Part shown: positions 16,902 to 23,049 of the stretch, one piece after another | Position numbering within the stretch: the first letter of the stretch is position 1 | How the letters are laid out: every line of letters begins with the position of its first letter | From: Candidatus Sumerlaeota bacterium | GTDB taxonomy: Bacteria; Sumerlaeota; Sumerlaeia; JAFGJS01 | Assembly: GCA_016928995.1 (NCBI GenBank) | Contig: JAFGJS010000016.1 | Location: forward strand, 1-23,049 | Length of the DNA: 23,049 bases | Direction of reading: 5' to 3' | Position numbers and translations under genes: made by a program | Notes under the pieces: generated by a model | The model's database searches: none | What the model was told of the DNA's origin: nothing | Seen by the model: the letters and a program-made list of their open reading frames with translations, nothing else

Positions 16902-16914
16902 TTCCGCCCCCCTG

Positions 16915-19062
16915 ATGGTTCGACCCATGATCGTTTACCACCTCACGCATCAAGACAAGCTGCGCCGGTACTTTCAGGAAGGCGTCAAGCGTTCCGAAAC
17001 CCGCATCTATGTCTTTCCCAACTTCGAGCACATCGAGTTGTGCATCGACGCGATGGCGATGGAGGACAACGGGCAAAGCTCCATCGAACAATATCGCGTG
17101 CTGGTGTTGAATGTGGACGAGGATCAGATGCTGCGCGCGCCAATTCCCCGCGCCAGCCTTCCCGTCAATCTGAAGCCGGAAACCGTCGAACAGCTGCAGG
17201 CGGAATCGTGCTACATCGAAACAGACCTGGCTAAGGAGCGCATCATCGGTGTGAAGACCGTGTACGGCGACAATGAGACGGCCAAGCATCGCGTCACTCA
17301 GGCCAGGACGTCGAACATTCCGCGTTTCCTGAAATTCGTGAAGCCTTACTGGCGCTTTGTGCTGGGCGCCACGCTGATGGGTTTCGCCAAGTTCCTGATT
17401 CCGGTCGCTTTTCCCTGGATGCTTCGCACCGTGCTGGACGATGTGATTCTGCGCGACGGGCTGGACGCCGCAGAACGCAACGCCACGATCCTGCATCTGA
17501 CGCTGATGATGATCGGGCTGAACCTGCTCTGGATGGGCGCGACTTTCTGCCGCAGCGTGTTCACTGCGACGGCGGGCAACAGCATGATCCGCGATTTGCG
17601 CCTGGCGCTGTATAATCACGTCCAGCGCCTGTCGCATCATTTCTTCACATCGCGCCAGAGCGGCGCCATCGTCACACGGCTGGTGAACGACATCTCCCAG
17701 GCGCAAAATTTTGTCGGCCATGCCTTGACCAATCTTTGGATGGACCTGGTGCTGATGGTCGTCCTGCTCGCCATTCTGATTCCTCTGAACTGGAAACTGA
17801 CCCTTGTCGCGCTTTGCCTGATGCCGTTGTTTCTCTTTTCCATCCGCCATATCGGCCGCCGCATCCGCCTCTCCAGCCAGGAGGTTCAGCAGCGCATGGA
17901 AGTGCTCGCCGGCGGCCTGCAGGAGAAGGTCGCCGGCGTCGTGATCGTCAAGGGCTTCACTCGCGAACGCGAGGAGTCTGACGTTTTCCGCACGCAGGCC
18001 AACAAGCTTTACAGCAAGGTGCTGCGCTCCGTGCGCTACATGGCCTGCAATGAAATGATCGTCGGCTTTGTCGTGCTGACGTCGCCCGTGCTGGTCGTCT
18101 GGCAGGGTTCGCATCTGATCATCCAGGGCGAACTCACCGTCGGCCAACTGACTCAATTCCTGCTGTACCTCGGCATGTTTTACGGGCCGTTGCAGCGCAT
18201 GTCCGACCTGGGCGCCGTGCTGGCCTCTTCGCTGGCCTCGATCGACCGCGTGTTCGAGTACTTCGACACGGCGCCGCAGGTGACGGACAAGCCCGAAGCC
18301 CTGCCGCTCAAGACGGCTCGCGGTCATCTCGTTTTCGACGACGTCACCTTCGGCTACGATCAGGATAAGCCGGTGCTGAAAGACATTTCGCTGGAGATTC
18401 AACCGGGCGAGACCGTCGCTTTTGTCGGTCCCAGCGGATCGGGCAAATCGACGCTGGCGAATCTTGCGCCGCGATTCTACGATCCGGACAAAGGGCGCAT
18501 CCTGCTCGACGGGCACGACCTGCGCGACGTTCAGCTCGATTCGCTGCGGCAGAACATCGGCATCGTGAATCAGGAGACGATCCTCTTCAGCGGGACGGTG
18601 CGCGAGAATCTGCTGCTGGCCAAGCCGGACGCTGAACCGGACGAATTAATGGCCGCGCTCAAAGCGGCCAACGCCTTGCAGTTCGTGGATGAACTGCCTG
18701 AAGGTTTATGGACGGAAATCGGCGAGCGCGGCCTGAAACTCTCCGGCGGGCAAAAGCAGCGCCTCGCCATCGCGCGCGCGTTCTTGAAGAATCCGCGCAT
18801 CCTGATCCTCGACGAAGCCACCTCGGCGCTCGATTCGCGCTCCGAGCGCCTGATCCAGGAAGCCCTGCGCAACCTGCTGCAGGACCGCACGGCCATCGTG
18901 ATCGCGCACCGCCTTTCGACGATCCTCAATGCCGACAAGATCGCCGCGCTCGATCGCGGCCGCATCATCGAATGCGGCAGCCACCACGTCTTGCTCGAAC
19001 AAGGCGGCCTTTACGCCCAGCTTTTCGAAGAGCAATTCGGCGCCCTGAGCGCGGAGGCATAG
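16915..19062 (+). CDS. MsbA/LmrA-type ABC exporter half-transporter with an unusual N-terminal soluble domain
   Basis: The 715-residue protein has a soluble N-terminal domain (residues 1-117), a six-helix ABC exporter membrane domain (about 135-430) and a nucleotide-binding domain (about 460-700). The latter shows Walker A GPSGSGKST (505-513), Q-loop NQETILFSG, signature LSGGQ (609-613), Walker B ILILDEA (Asp633, Glu634) and the switch His665; all are intact, so it should hydrolyse ATP as a homodimer. The substrate is unknown; lipid, peptide or drug export are all possible. The N-terminal domain begins VYHLTHQDKLRRYFQEGVK and contains RIYVFPN, VLVLNVDED and CYIETDLAKERIIGV, a pattern that resembles the KptA/ADP-ribosyltransferase fold. 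It starts 13 nt after trxB without a clear ribosome binding site; the ATG at 16927 is an alternative. The gene ends before a strong terminator. Confidence 0.93.
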   Translation: MVRPMIVYHLTHQDKLRRYFQEGVKRSETRIYVFPNFEHIELCIDAMAMEDNGQSSIEQYRVLVLNVDEDQMLRAPIPRASLPVNLKPETVEQLQAESCYIETDLAKERIIGVKTVYGDNETAKHRVTQARTSNIPRFLKFVKPYWRFVLGATLMGFAKFLIPVAFPWMLRTVLDDVILRDGLDAAERNATILHLTLMMIGLNLLWMGATFCRSVFTATAGNSMIRDLRLALYNHVQRLSHHFFTSRQSGAIVTRLVNDISQAQNFVGHALTNLWMDLVLMVVLLAILIPLNWKLTLVALCLMPLFLFSIRHIGRRIRLSSQEVQQRMEVLAGGLQEKVAGVVIVKGFTREREESDVFRTQANKLYSKVLRSVRYMACNEMIVGFVVLTSPVLVVWQGSHLIIQGELTVGQLTQFLLYLGMFYGPLQRMSDLGAVLASSLASIDRVFEYFDTAPQVTDKPEALPLKTARGHLVFDDVTFGYDQDKPVLKDISLEIQPGETVAFVGPSGSGKSTLANLAPRFYDPDKGRILLDGHDLRDVQLDSLRQNIGIVNQETILFSGTVRENLLLAKPDAEPDELMAALKAANALQFVDELPEGLWTEIGERGLKLSGGQKQRLAIARAFLKNPRILILDEATSALDSRSERLIQEALRNLLQDRTAIVIAHRLSTILNADKIAALDRGRIIECGSHHVLLEQGGLYAQLFEEQFGALSAEA

Positions 19063-19089
19063 TCGATAGATTTACTATAATTGAAATGA

Positions 19090-19135
19090 AACACCCGGCG
19101 GTCGCTTGTTGTTGCGTCCGCCGGGTGTTGTTTTT
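19090..19135. terminator. Strong, probably bidirectional Rho-independent terminator
   Basis: AACACCCGGCGG (19090-19101) pairs perfectly with CCGCCGGGTGTT (19118-19129) over a 16-nt loop, followed by GTTTTT on the plus strand. On the minus strand the stem is followed by TCATTTCAATT. It lies between the convergent ABC exporter and rny genes and can end both. Confidence 0.85.
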
Positions 19136-19166
19136 ATGGCGTGTATCCTGAAATGTCGCTTGCTTT

Positions 19167-20744
19167 TTACTTGGCGTACTCCACGGCCCGGGTCTCGCGG
19201 CATACTGTGACTTTGATCTGTCCCGGGTACTGCAGTTCGTCTTCTATCTTGCGTGTTACGTCTCGGGCTAATTTAACGCATTCGTTGTCTGTGATTTTGC
19301 CGGGTTCCGCGATGATGCGGACTTCGCGTCCGGCCTGGATCGCATAGGCCTTTTCCACTCCGTCGAAGCTCTTGGCGATTTCCTCCAGGCTTTCCAGCCG
19401 CTTGATGTAGGACTCCAGCGTTTCCCGCCGGGCGCCGGGTCGAGCGGCGCTGACGGCGTCGGATGCCTGAACCAGCACGGCAATGATGGTTTTGGGCTCC
19501 TCTTCGTTGTGATGCGCGGCCACGGCGTGAACCACGGCCGGTTTTTCGTTGTGCTTGCGGCAAAGCTCCGCGCCGACCAGGGCGTGGGGGCCTTCCATTT
19601 CGAAGCTGACCGACTTGCCGATGTCGTGCAGCAGCGCCGCCCGTTTGGCCATTTTGACGTCCGCGCCGATCTCCGCCGCCATCATCCCGCAGATCTGGGC
19701 CACTTCCACCACGTGCCGCAGGATGTTCTGGCCGTAACTGGTGCGGAATTTCAGCCGTCCCAGGAACTTGATCAACTCAGGATGCAGGTCGTGGATGCCG
19801 AGTTCAAAGGCGGCCTGTTCGCCAGCTTCCTGGATTTCGTTGTTGATCTCCTTTTTGGCCTTCGCGACGACCTCCTCGATCCTTCCGGGGTGGATGCGTC
19901 CGTCTTCGACCAGTTTGCTCAAGGCCAGCCGGGCGACTTCCCGGCGGATCGGATCGAAGCAGGAGAGCACCACGGCCTCCGGTGTGTCGTCCACGATGAT
20001 GTTGCAGCCGGTCTCGGTCTCCAGCGCGCGGATGTTGCGCCCTTCGCGGCCGATGATGCGGCCTTTCATGTCGTCGCCGGGCAGCTGCACCACCGAAACG
20101 GTCGACTCGCTGACTTGCTCGGTGGAGCAACGTTGGATCGCCAGTGTGATGATCTGGCGCGCCTTTTTGTCGGCGATTTCCTTGGTTTCCGCTTCGATTC
20201 GGCGAATCAGCGCCGCCGACTCCTGCCCCAGTTGCTCTTCCAGGCTCTTCAACAGCATTTCGCGCGCCTGATCGCGGGTCAGCCCCGAGATTTCTTCGCA
20301 TTGCCGTTGAATTTCCTGGAATTTGACTTCAAATTCCTCTTCCTGTTGCCGCATGCGCTGCAGTTTTTGATCCACTGCCGTGCGTTTGTCGGTTAACTGT
20401 CGTTCCAGACGTTCCTGGTTTTCCAGTTTCGAATCCAGCTGGCTTTCCTTATGCTGTAAACGCCGCTCCAGCCGTTCGGCTTCTTTTTGTTTGCGTTTCA
20501 GTTCGCGTTCCAGCCCCCGCTGCCGTTTATAGAGTTCGTCCTTTATCTCCAATCGGCCTTCCTTAAGGATCTGCTCCGCTTCCTTCTGCGCTTGATCTTT
20601 GATGGTTTCGGCCTGTTTTTCAGCCTCGACAACTTTGTCCTGCAGATCGACCTCTTTGCGTTTTTGCCCGAACACGTAACCCATAACGCCGCCGATAACG
20701 ATTCCCGTCACGGCGACGATTAACGGAATTACGTATCCATCCAT
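19167..20744 (-). CDS. rny: Ribonuclease Y
   Basis: RNase Y is a membrane-anchored endoribonuclease that starts mRNA decay in many bacteria lacking RNase E. The 525-residue product, the usual length, has an N-terminal membrane helix ([21 protein letters not shown]), a long charged coiled coil (about 28-200), a KH RNA-binding domain ([15 protein letters not shown], about residues 210-275) and an HD domain with AALLHDIGK (His373, Asp374) and [11 protein letters not shown]. The C-terminal [12 protein letters not shown] and [17 protein letters not shown] are typical. AAGGAGG lies 11 nt upstream of the ATG. It is convergent with the ABC exporter and divergent from nadD, with a long upstream gap. 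Confidence 0.97.
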   Translation of the reverse strand: MDGYVIPLIVAVTGIVIGGVMGYVFGQKRKEVDLQDKVVEAEKQAETIKDQAQKEAEQILKEGRLEIKDELYKRQRGLERELKRKQKEAERLERRLQHKESQLDSKLENQERLERQLTDKRTAVDQKLQRMRQQEEEFEVKFQEIQRQCEEISGLTRDQAREMLLKSLEEQLGQESAALIRRIEAETKEIADKKARQIITLAIQRCSTEQVSESTVSVVQLPGDDMKGRIIGREGRNIRALETETGCNIIVDDTPEAVVLSCFDPIRREVARLALSKLVEDGRIHPGRIEEVVAKAKKEINNEIQEAGEQAAFELGIHDLHPELIKFLGRLKFRTSYGQNILRHVVEVAQICGMMAAEIGADVKMAKRAALLHDIGKSVSFEMEGPHALVGAELCRKHNEKPAVVHAVAAHHNEEEPKTIIAVLVQASDAVSAARPGARRETLESYIKRLESLEEIAKSFDGVEKAYAIQAGREVRIIAEPGKITDNECVKLARDVTRKIEDELQYPGQIKVTVCRETRAVEYAK

Positions 20745-20991
20745 TGCAACATGGTCCTCCTTCCATTGCGTTTCGTTCGATCAATGGGAGCATTCAATGA
20801 CATCTGCTCATAATCCAGTGTTGTTATTTGCGATTTGGCGGAGCTAAAGCGGCGCGACCACGCCATAGCCGCTCGCCCGGCATCCGCTAAACCGGAAGGA
20901 ATCGCGCTTTGTTTATTTCGGTTTGCGATTCCCGCGCTCAAAGCTATCATCCGAAAGGCGCAAGGCCCTAAGAAAATCGGAATAGATTTGA

Positions 20992-21020
20992 ATCTTATGA
21001 TTTTTGGTTAAATAACTCAA
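20992..21020 (-). promoter_or_regulatory. Possible promoter for rny or a leader RNA
   Basis: On the minus strand TTGAGT (21015-21020) and TAAGAT (20992-20997) are 17 nt apart in an AT-rich stretch. Each box matches consensus at 4 of 6 positions. Transcription would start near 20985. Confidence 0.35.
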
Positions 21021-21028
21021 AAAGTCAA

Positions 21029-21065
21029 GCGGAAAGGAAGCCTGTAATTTACAGGCGGCTTCCGC
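21029..21065. repeat. Two-part hairpin upstream of rny
   Basis: GCGGAA (21029-21034) pairs with TTCCGC (21060-21065) and, inside it, GCCTGTA (21040-21046) with TACAGGC (21050-21056) over a 3-nt loop, with an internal loop between the stems. It lies just upstream of the possible minus-strand promoter and could insulate rny from nadD transcription or bind a regulator. Confidence 0.5.
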
Positions 21066-21071
21066 AAAGCA

Positions 21072-21101
21072 TTGCGCCTTTTGTTGATAGACCTGTATAG
21101 C
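21072..21101 (+). promoter_or_regulatory. Weak promoter candidate for nadD
   Basis: TTGCGC (21072-21077) and TATAGC (21096-21101) are spaced 18 nt, about 145 nt before the nadD start. The arrangement resembles the candidate before trxB. Confidence 0.2.
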
Positions 21102-21244
21102 TTAGCATGGTTGTTTCCAAACGTTTAATGAAGCTCGTCAATCTGCGCTGCGCTTGCGCATCAAGCATGCTTTTGCATTGACCTTCCTTGGCCGCCTGCT
21201 GGAGACTGAAGACGGTTAAAAATTTCGCGTTCGGAGGCGGCGCC

Positions 21245-21790
21245 ATGATCCTCGGCGTGCTGGGCGGCAGCTTCGATCCGCCGCATATCGCCCATGCGAT
21301 GATTGGCTTTTACGTTCTGGAGACTCAGGGGGTGGATCGCGCGCTCTACTGCCCGACGGCCGCGCATCCGCTGGGCAAGCCGCTGACGCCGTTCGCGCAT
21401 CGCCTGGCCATGACGCGACTGGCTGTCGCGCAGTTCGGCGAGCGCGCCGAGGCGCTCGATATCGAACATCGGTTGCCGCGGCCAAACTACACGATCACGT
21501 TGCTGTGCGAATTGCAACGGCTGCATCCTGACGCGCAAATCCGCCTGATCATCGGCAGCGACATTCTCGCCGAATGCGGACAGTGGAAGGACTTCGATCA
21601 GATCGAACGCGACTTTGCGCCGATTGTGGTTCCCCGTCCTGGTCATCCGGTCGGGGACGAGACGACGGCCATGCCTGACGTCTCAAGCAGCGAAATCCGC
21701 CGCCGTCTGCGCGAAGGCGAAGACGCTGCATCCTTCCTCCACCGCGATGTGCTGGCTTACATCATGCGTCACGAGCTTTACGGGACGTGA
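21245..21790 (+). CDS. nadD: Nicotinate-nucleotide adenylyltransferase
   Basis: NadD joins nicotinate mononucleotide and ATP to deamido-NAD in NAD synthesis. The ATG at 21245 has GGAGG 7 nt upstream and gives 181 residues; an in-frame start at 21188 would add 19 residues before the conserved N-terminus. Family motifs are the nucleotidyltransferase GGSFDPPHIAHAM (from residue 6), IRLIIGSDILAE, the substrate-loop Trp in QWKDFDQI, and SSSEIRRRL (residues 147-155), the ISSTxIR signature. It ends in YIMRHELYGT, typical of the family. In many genomes nadD lies beside obgE or rsfS, but here it stands alone. Confidence 0.93.
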   Translation: MILGVLGGSFDPPHIAHAMIGFYVLETQGVDRALYCPTAAHPLGKPLTPFAHRLAMTRLAVAQFGERAEALDIEHRLPRPNYTITLLCELQRLHPDAQIRLIIGSDILAECGQWKDFDQIERDFAPIVVPRPGHPVGDETTAMPDVSSSEIRRRLREGEDAASFLHRDVLAYIMRHELYGT

Positions 21791-21799
21791 TTTTTTTTT
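21769..21799 (+). terminator. Possible Rho-independent terminator of nadD
   Basis: TCACG (21769-21773) can pair with CGTGA (21786-21790), overlapping the stop codon, and is followed by nine T residues (21791-21799). The stem is only 5 bp, so this is uncertain, but the T tract is long. Confidence 0.4.
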
Positions 21800-22133
21800 A
21801 ACGCAGAGACGCAGAGACGCAAAGAAGATAGGTTTCGAAATGATTGGATTTTGAACGACTGATTGTAGAGCGCATGTTTTTTGTGACAGGATGAACAGGA
21901 TTGAATGGATTTGCCCGGAAACCTATTTCTTGTGTTCAGATGAATATCAGACTGCTATAGAGTTGCTTAAAAGTTTTATCCGAAAAAGGGCTTGCAGCCG
22001 AAGTGGAGACATTCAATAAGATTCGGCAACATCTTGTTGATCCTGTTTATCCTGTCAAAAAACATATGGCAGCGTAATATATATTCAATACAACTTTTCT
22101 TTGCGTTCTTTGCGGCTTTGCGCCTTTGCGTTA
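21799..22133. repeat. Nested inverted-repeat element, outer arms of CGCAGAGACGCAAAG type
   Basis: The left arm at 21799-21829 (TAACGCAGAGACGCAGAGAC and on) and the right arm at 22098-22133 (ending CGCCTTTGCGTTA) are imperfect inverted copies of a short low-complexity repeat. They flank a second, unrelated inverted repeat at 21885-22056. The element fills almost the whole convergent gap between nadD and the UspA gene (21791-22140), which holds no supported gene. The right arm ends about 7 bases from the UspA stop codon. Confidence 0.75.
21885..22056. repeat. Inner inverted repeat of GACAGGATGAACAGGATTGA type
   Basis: The 20-nt arms at 21885-21904 and 22037-22056 (TTGATCCTGTTTATCCTGTC) match as inverted copies at 17 of 20 positions. 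They lie inside the outer arms at 21799-22133. The spacer of about 132 bases has no recognisable coding or RNA feature. Confidence 0.75.
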
Positions 22134-22140
22134 AAATCCG

Positions 22141-22605
22141 TCAGGGTAGCACGAATTCGTGCTCGGGATGGCGGATGGTGAGAACCGGGCATGGGGCCTT
22201 GCGCACGACTTTCTCCGCCGTGCTGCCGATCAGCAGGTGCTTGATGAATCCGCTGCCGTGAGTGGCGATGATAATCAGATCCGCATTGATTTCGCGCGCT
22301 GCGATGCAGATTTCCACAAACGGCGTCCCTTCCTTGAACAGCGACTCCGCCTCCAGGCCATGCTCTTGTTGCAATTCCTGCACGAGCGCCTCAAGCCGGT
22401 CGCCGGCGGTTTTACGCGATTCCTTGAGCAGCATGAACGAAGTCGTCATCGCTTCGTCGGGATACGTGCTGATCGGCAGCGTGATCACGTGCATCGCGAC
22501 CACTTTCGCGCTGAACTGCCGCGCCAACTCGATCACGTATTTCTTCGCATGCCCGGCATGCTCCGAAAAATCCGTGGGATAAAGGATTTTCTTCAGCTCA
22601 ATCAT
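22141..22605 (-). CDS. Universal stress protein, UspA family
   Basis: UspA-type proteins are small ATP-binding or dimerising stress proteins. The ATG at 22605 has GGGAGG 8 nt upstream and is preferred over an in-frame start at 22632; the product has 154 residues. The fold is visible as IELKKILYPTDFSEHAGHA (first strand, with the conserved Asp), VVAMHVI, ADLIIIATHGSGFIKHLLIGSTAEKVVRKAPCPVLTIR. The ATP-binding motif G-x2-G-x9-G-S/T is present except that its first Gly is Ala (ATHG, then nine residues, then GS). ATP binding is therefore likely. The gene stands alone, with its stop directly at the edge of a repeat element. Confidence 0.93.
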   Translation of the reverse strand: MIELKKILYPTDFSEHAGHAKKYVIELARQFSAKVVAMHVITLPISTYPDEAMTTSFMLLKESRKTAGDRLEALVQELQQEHGLEAESLFKEGTPFVEICIAAREINADLIIIATHGSGFIKHLLIGSTAEKVVRKAPCPVLTIRHPEHEFVLP

Positions 22606-22677
22606 GTTTGCTGCCTCCCGGCCAGAAATCATCCTCGCCTTCCGTCATTTCCCCGATGAGACTTCCATGCAACCTAT

Positions 22678-22707
22678 ATTTTAACGCTGATTCATCGGAC
22701 GATGCAA
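22678..22707 (-). promoter_or_regulatory. Possible promoter of the UspA gene
   Basis: On the minus strand TTGCAT (22702-22707) and TAAAAT (22678-22683, 5 of 6 matches) are 18 nt apart, about 75 nt upstream of the start codon. Confidence 0.35.
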
Positions 22708-22887
22708 GGAAATCCGCAAATGCGCCGACTGATACATGACATATTGGCCGGTGACTTATCCCAATCTTATCCGGATTATGAGTTTTTCTCTTGCTCGCAA
22801 TCGGAATCTGGTATCCGGCGACAGAATTGGGATTCAAATGGTTGACGCAGGGTTGATGCAAATCTTCGGTTGCAAGACTGTTTTTCG

Positions 22888-22927
22888 GAGCAAGAGCAAG
22901 AGCAAGAGCGAGAGCGAGAGCAAGAAA
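22888..22927. repeat. GAGCAAGAGC hexamer tract, single copy
   Basis: A run of GAGCAA units passing into GAGCGA units, the same family as the inner arms at 4709-4787 but without an inverted partner in the window. The gap 22606-23049 otherwise holds only the promoter candidate and a possible gene tail; open frames across the tract encode alternating Leu/Ala or Ser/Lys and are not credible genes. Confidence 0.75.
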
Positions 22928-22977
22928 AGACATGGGATAAAGTCAAGATGAGCCTCCATACCCAGGACAATTCCGTT

Positions 22978-23049
22978 TTACGATCCATCCATGATCATCT
23001 TGACCGCGATTCGTGGATGTGCGCACAAGATGTTGCGTAGTTCGGGCAT
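22978..23049 (-). CDS. Possible C-terminal end of an unidentified protein (partial)
   Basis: On the minus strand the frame entering from the right edge reads PELRNILCAHPRIAVKMIMDG and one more Ser before a TAA at 22978-22980. The residue mix is protein-like, but 23 residues are too few to identify a family, and a 30-codon plus-strand frame (22948-23040) overlaps it. Kept as a weak call. Confidence 0.25.
   Translation of the reverse strand: MPELRNILCAHPRIAVKMIMDGS

Larger units (their letters stand above)
20745..21244. other. Structured 500-base gap between rny and nadD
   Basis: No supported gene lies here. On the minus strand a possible promoter at 20992-21020 would give rny a leader of about 240 nt. 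Within that leader GGAATCGC and GCGATTCC (plus coordinates 20898-20905 and 20925-20932) can pair, followed by GC-rich stems around 20821-20890. A further hairpin lies at 21029-21065. A small structured RNA or regulatory leader is possible. No match to a named riboswitch or to 6S RNA could be made by eye. Confidence 0.4.

Noticed and set aside
16831-18516. Minus-strand open frame of 561 codons opposite the ABC exporter
   Set aside because: His/Gln/Arg/Asp-rich antisense translation without domains; the plus strand has all ABC motifs.
20745-21000. 6S RNA between rny and nadD
   Set aside because: Stems are present, but the long closing stem and central bubble of 6S RNA could not be recognised by eye; kept only as a structured leader.
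21049-21246. Minus-strand 65-codon frame upstream of nadD
   Set aside because: It overlaps the nadD ribosome binding site and a hairpin, and shows no motif.
22598-22933. Minus-strand open frame starting with alternating Leu-Ala
   Set aside because: Its start is the translated GAGCAAGAGC repeat tract and it overlaps the UspA start; no coding character.
22948-23040. Plus-strand 30-codon frame near the right edge
   Set aside because: No ribosome binding site or motif; overlaps an equally short minus-strand frame that reads more protein-like.

Overview
The window looks like a chromosomal segment from a Gram-negative bacterium with moderately high GC. It has an outer-membrane secretin, a HlyD-type adaptor, RNase Y instead of an E. 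coli-like RNase E arrangement, and many strong AGGAGG-type ribosome binding sites. No rRNA or tRNA gene, CRISPR array, transposase or phage gene was seen. The lineage cannot be fixed from the sequence. The mix of genes and the load of dispersed intergenic repeats would suit a PVC-group or candidate-phylum genome, but that is inference.

Layout. (1) 1-4561, plus strand: the tail of an unknown gene, then a short secretin, a HlyD-like coiled-coil adaptor and an exported protein with a QW-like motif; this looks like one envelope or secretion operon. (2) 4562-4961: a convergent gap filled by a nested inverted-repeat element. (3) 4962-13368, minus strand: in transcription order a SAM methyltransferase, a membrane M48 metallopeptidase, a GT-C-like membrane protein, a membrane-anchored zinc-ribbon/ankyrin protein and a large GT39-like membrane protein. 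Large hairpins sit between the fourth and third of these. (4) 13369-13916: a divergent gap with more repeats, then a small four-helix membrane protein. (5) 14494-15690, minus: SppA. (6) 15939-19062, plus: trxB followed 13 nt later by an ABC exporter with an unusual N-terminal soluble domain, closed by a strong terminator. (7) 19167-20744, minus: rny, with a long structured leader. (8) 21245-21790, plus: nadD. (9) 21799-22133: a second nested inverted-repeat element in a convergent gap. (10) 22141-22605, minus: a UspA protein, then repeat-bearing sequence to the end.

How the genes fit together. Most products are envelope or membrane proteins: secretion (secretin, adaptor), surface glycan transfer (two GT-C-like proteins) and membrane-protein quality control (M48, SppA). 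trxB, rny, nadD and uspA are housekeeping or stress genes. The most unusual items are the soluble domain on the ABC exporter, which resembles part of the ADP-ribosyltransferase/KptA fold; two nested palindromic elements built from unrelated repeat families, both placed between convergent genes; and a secretin paired with a HlyD-type adaptor. All functions are read from motifs only; no database search was possible.
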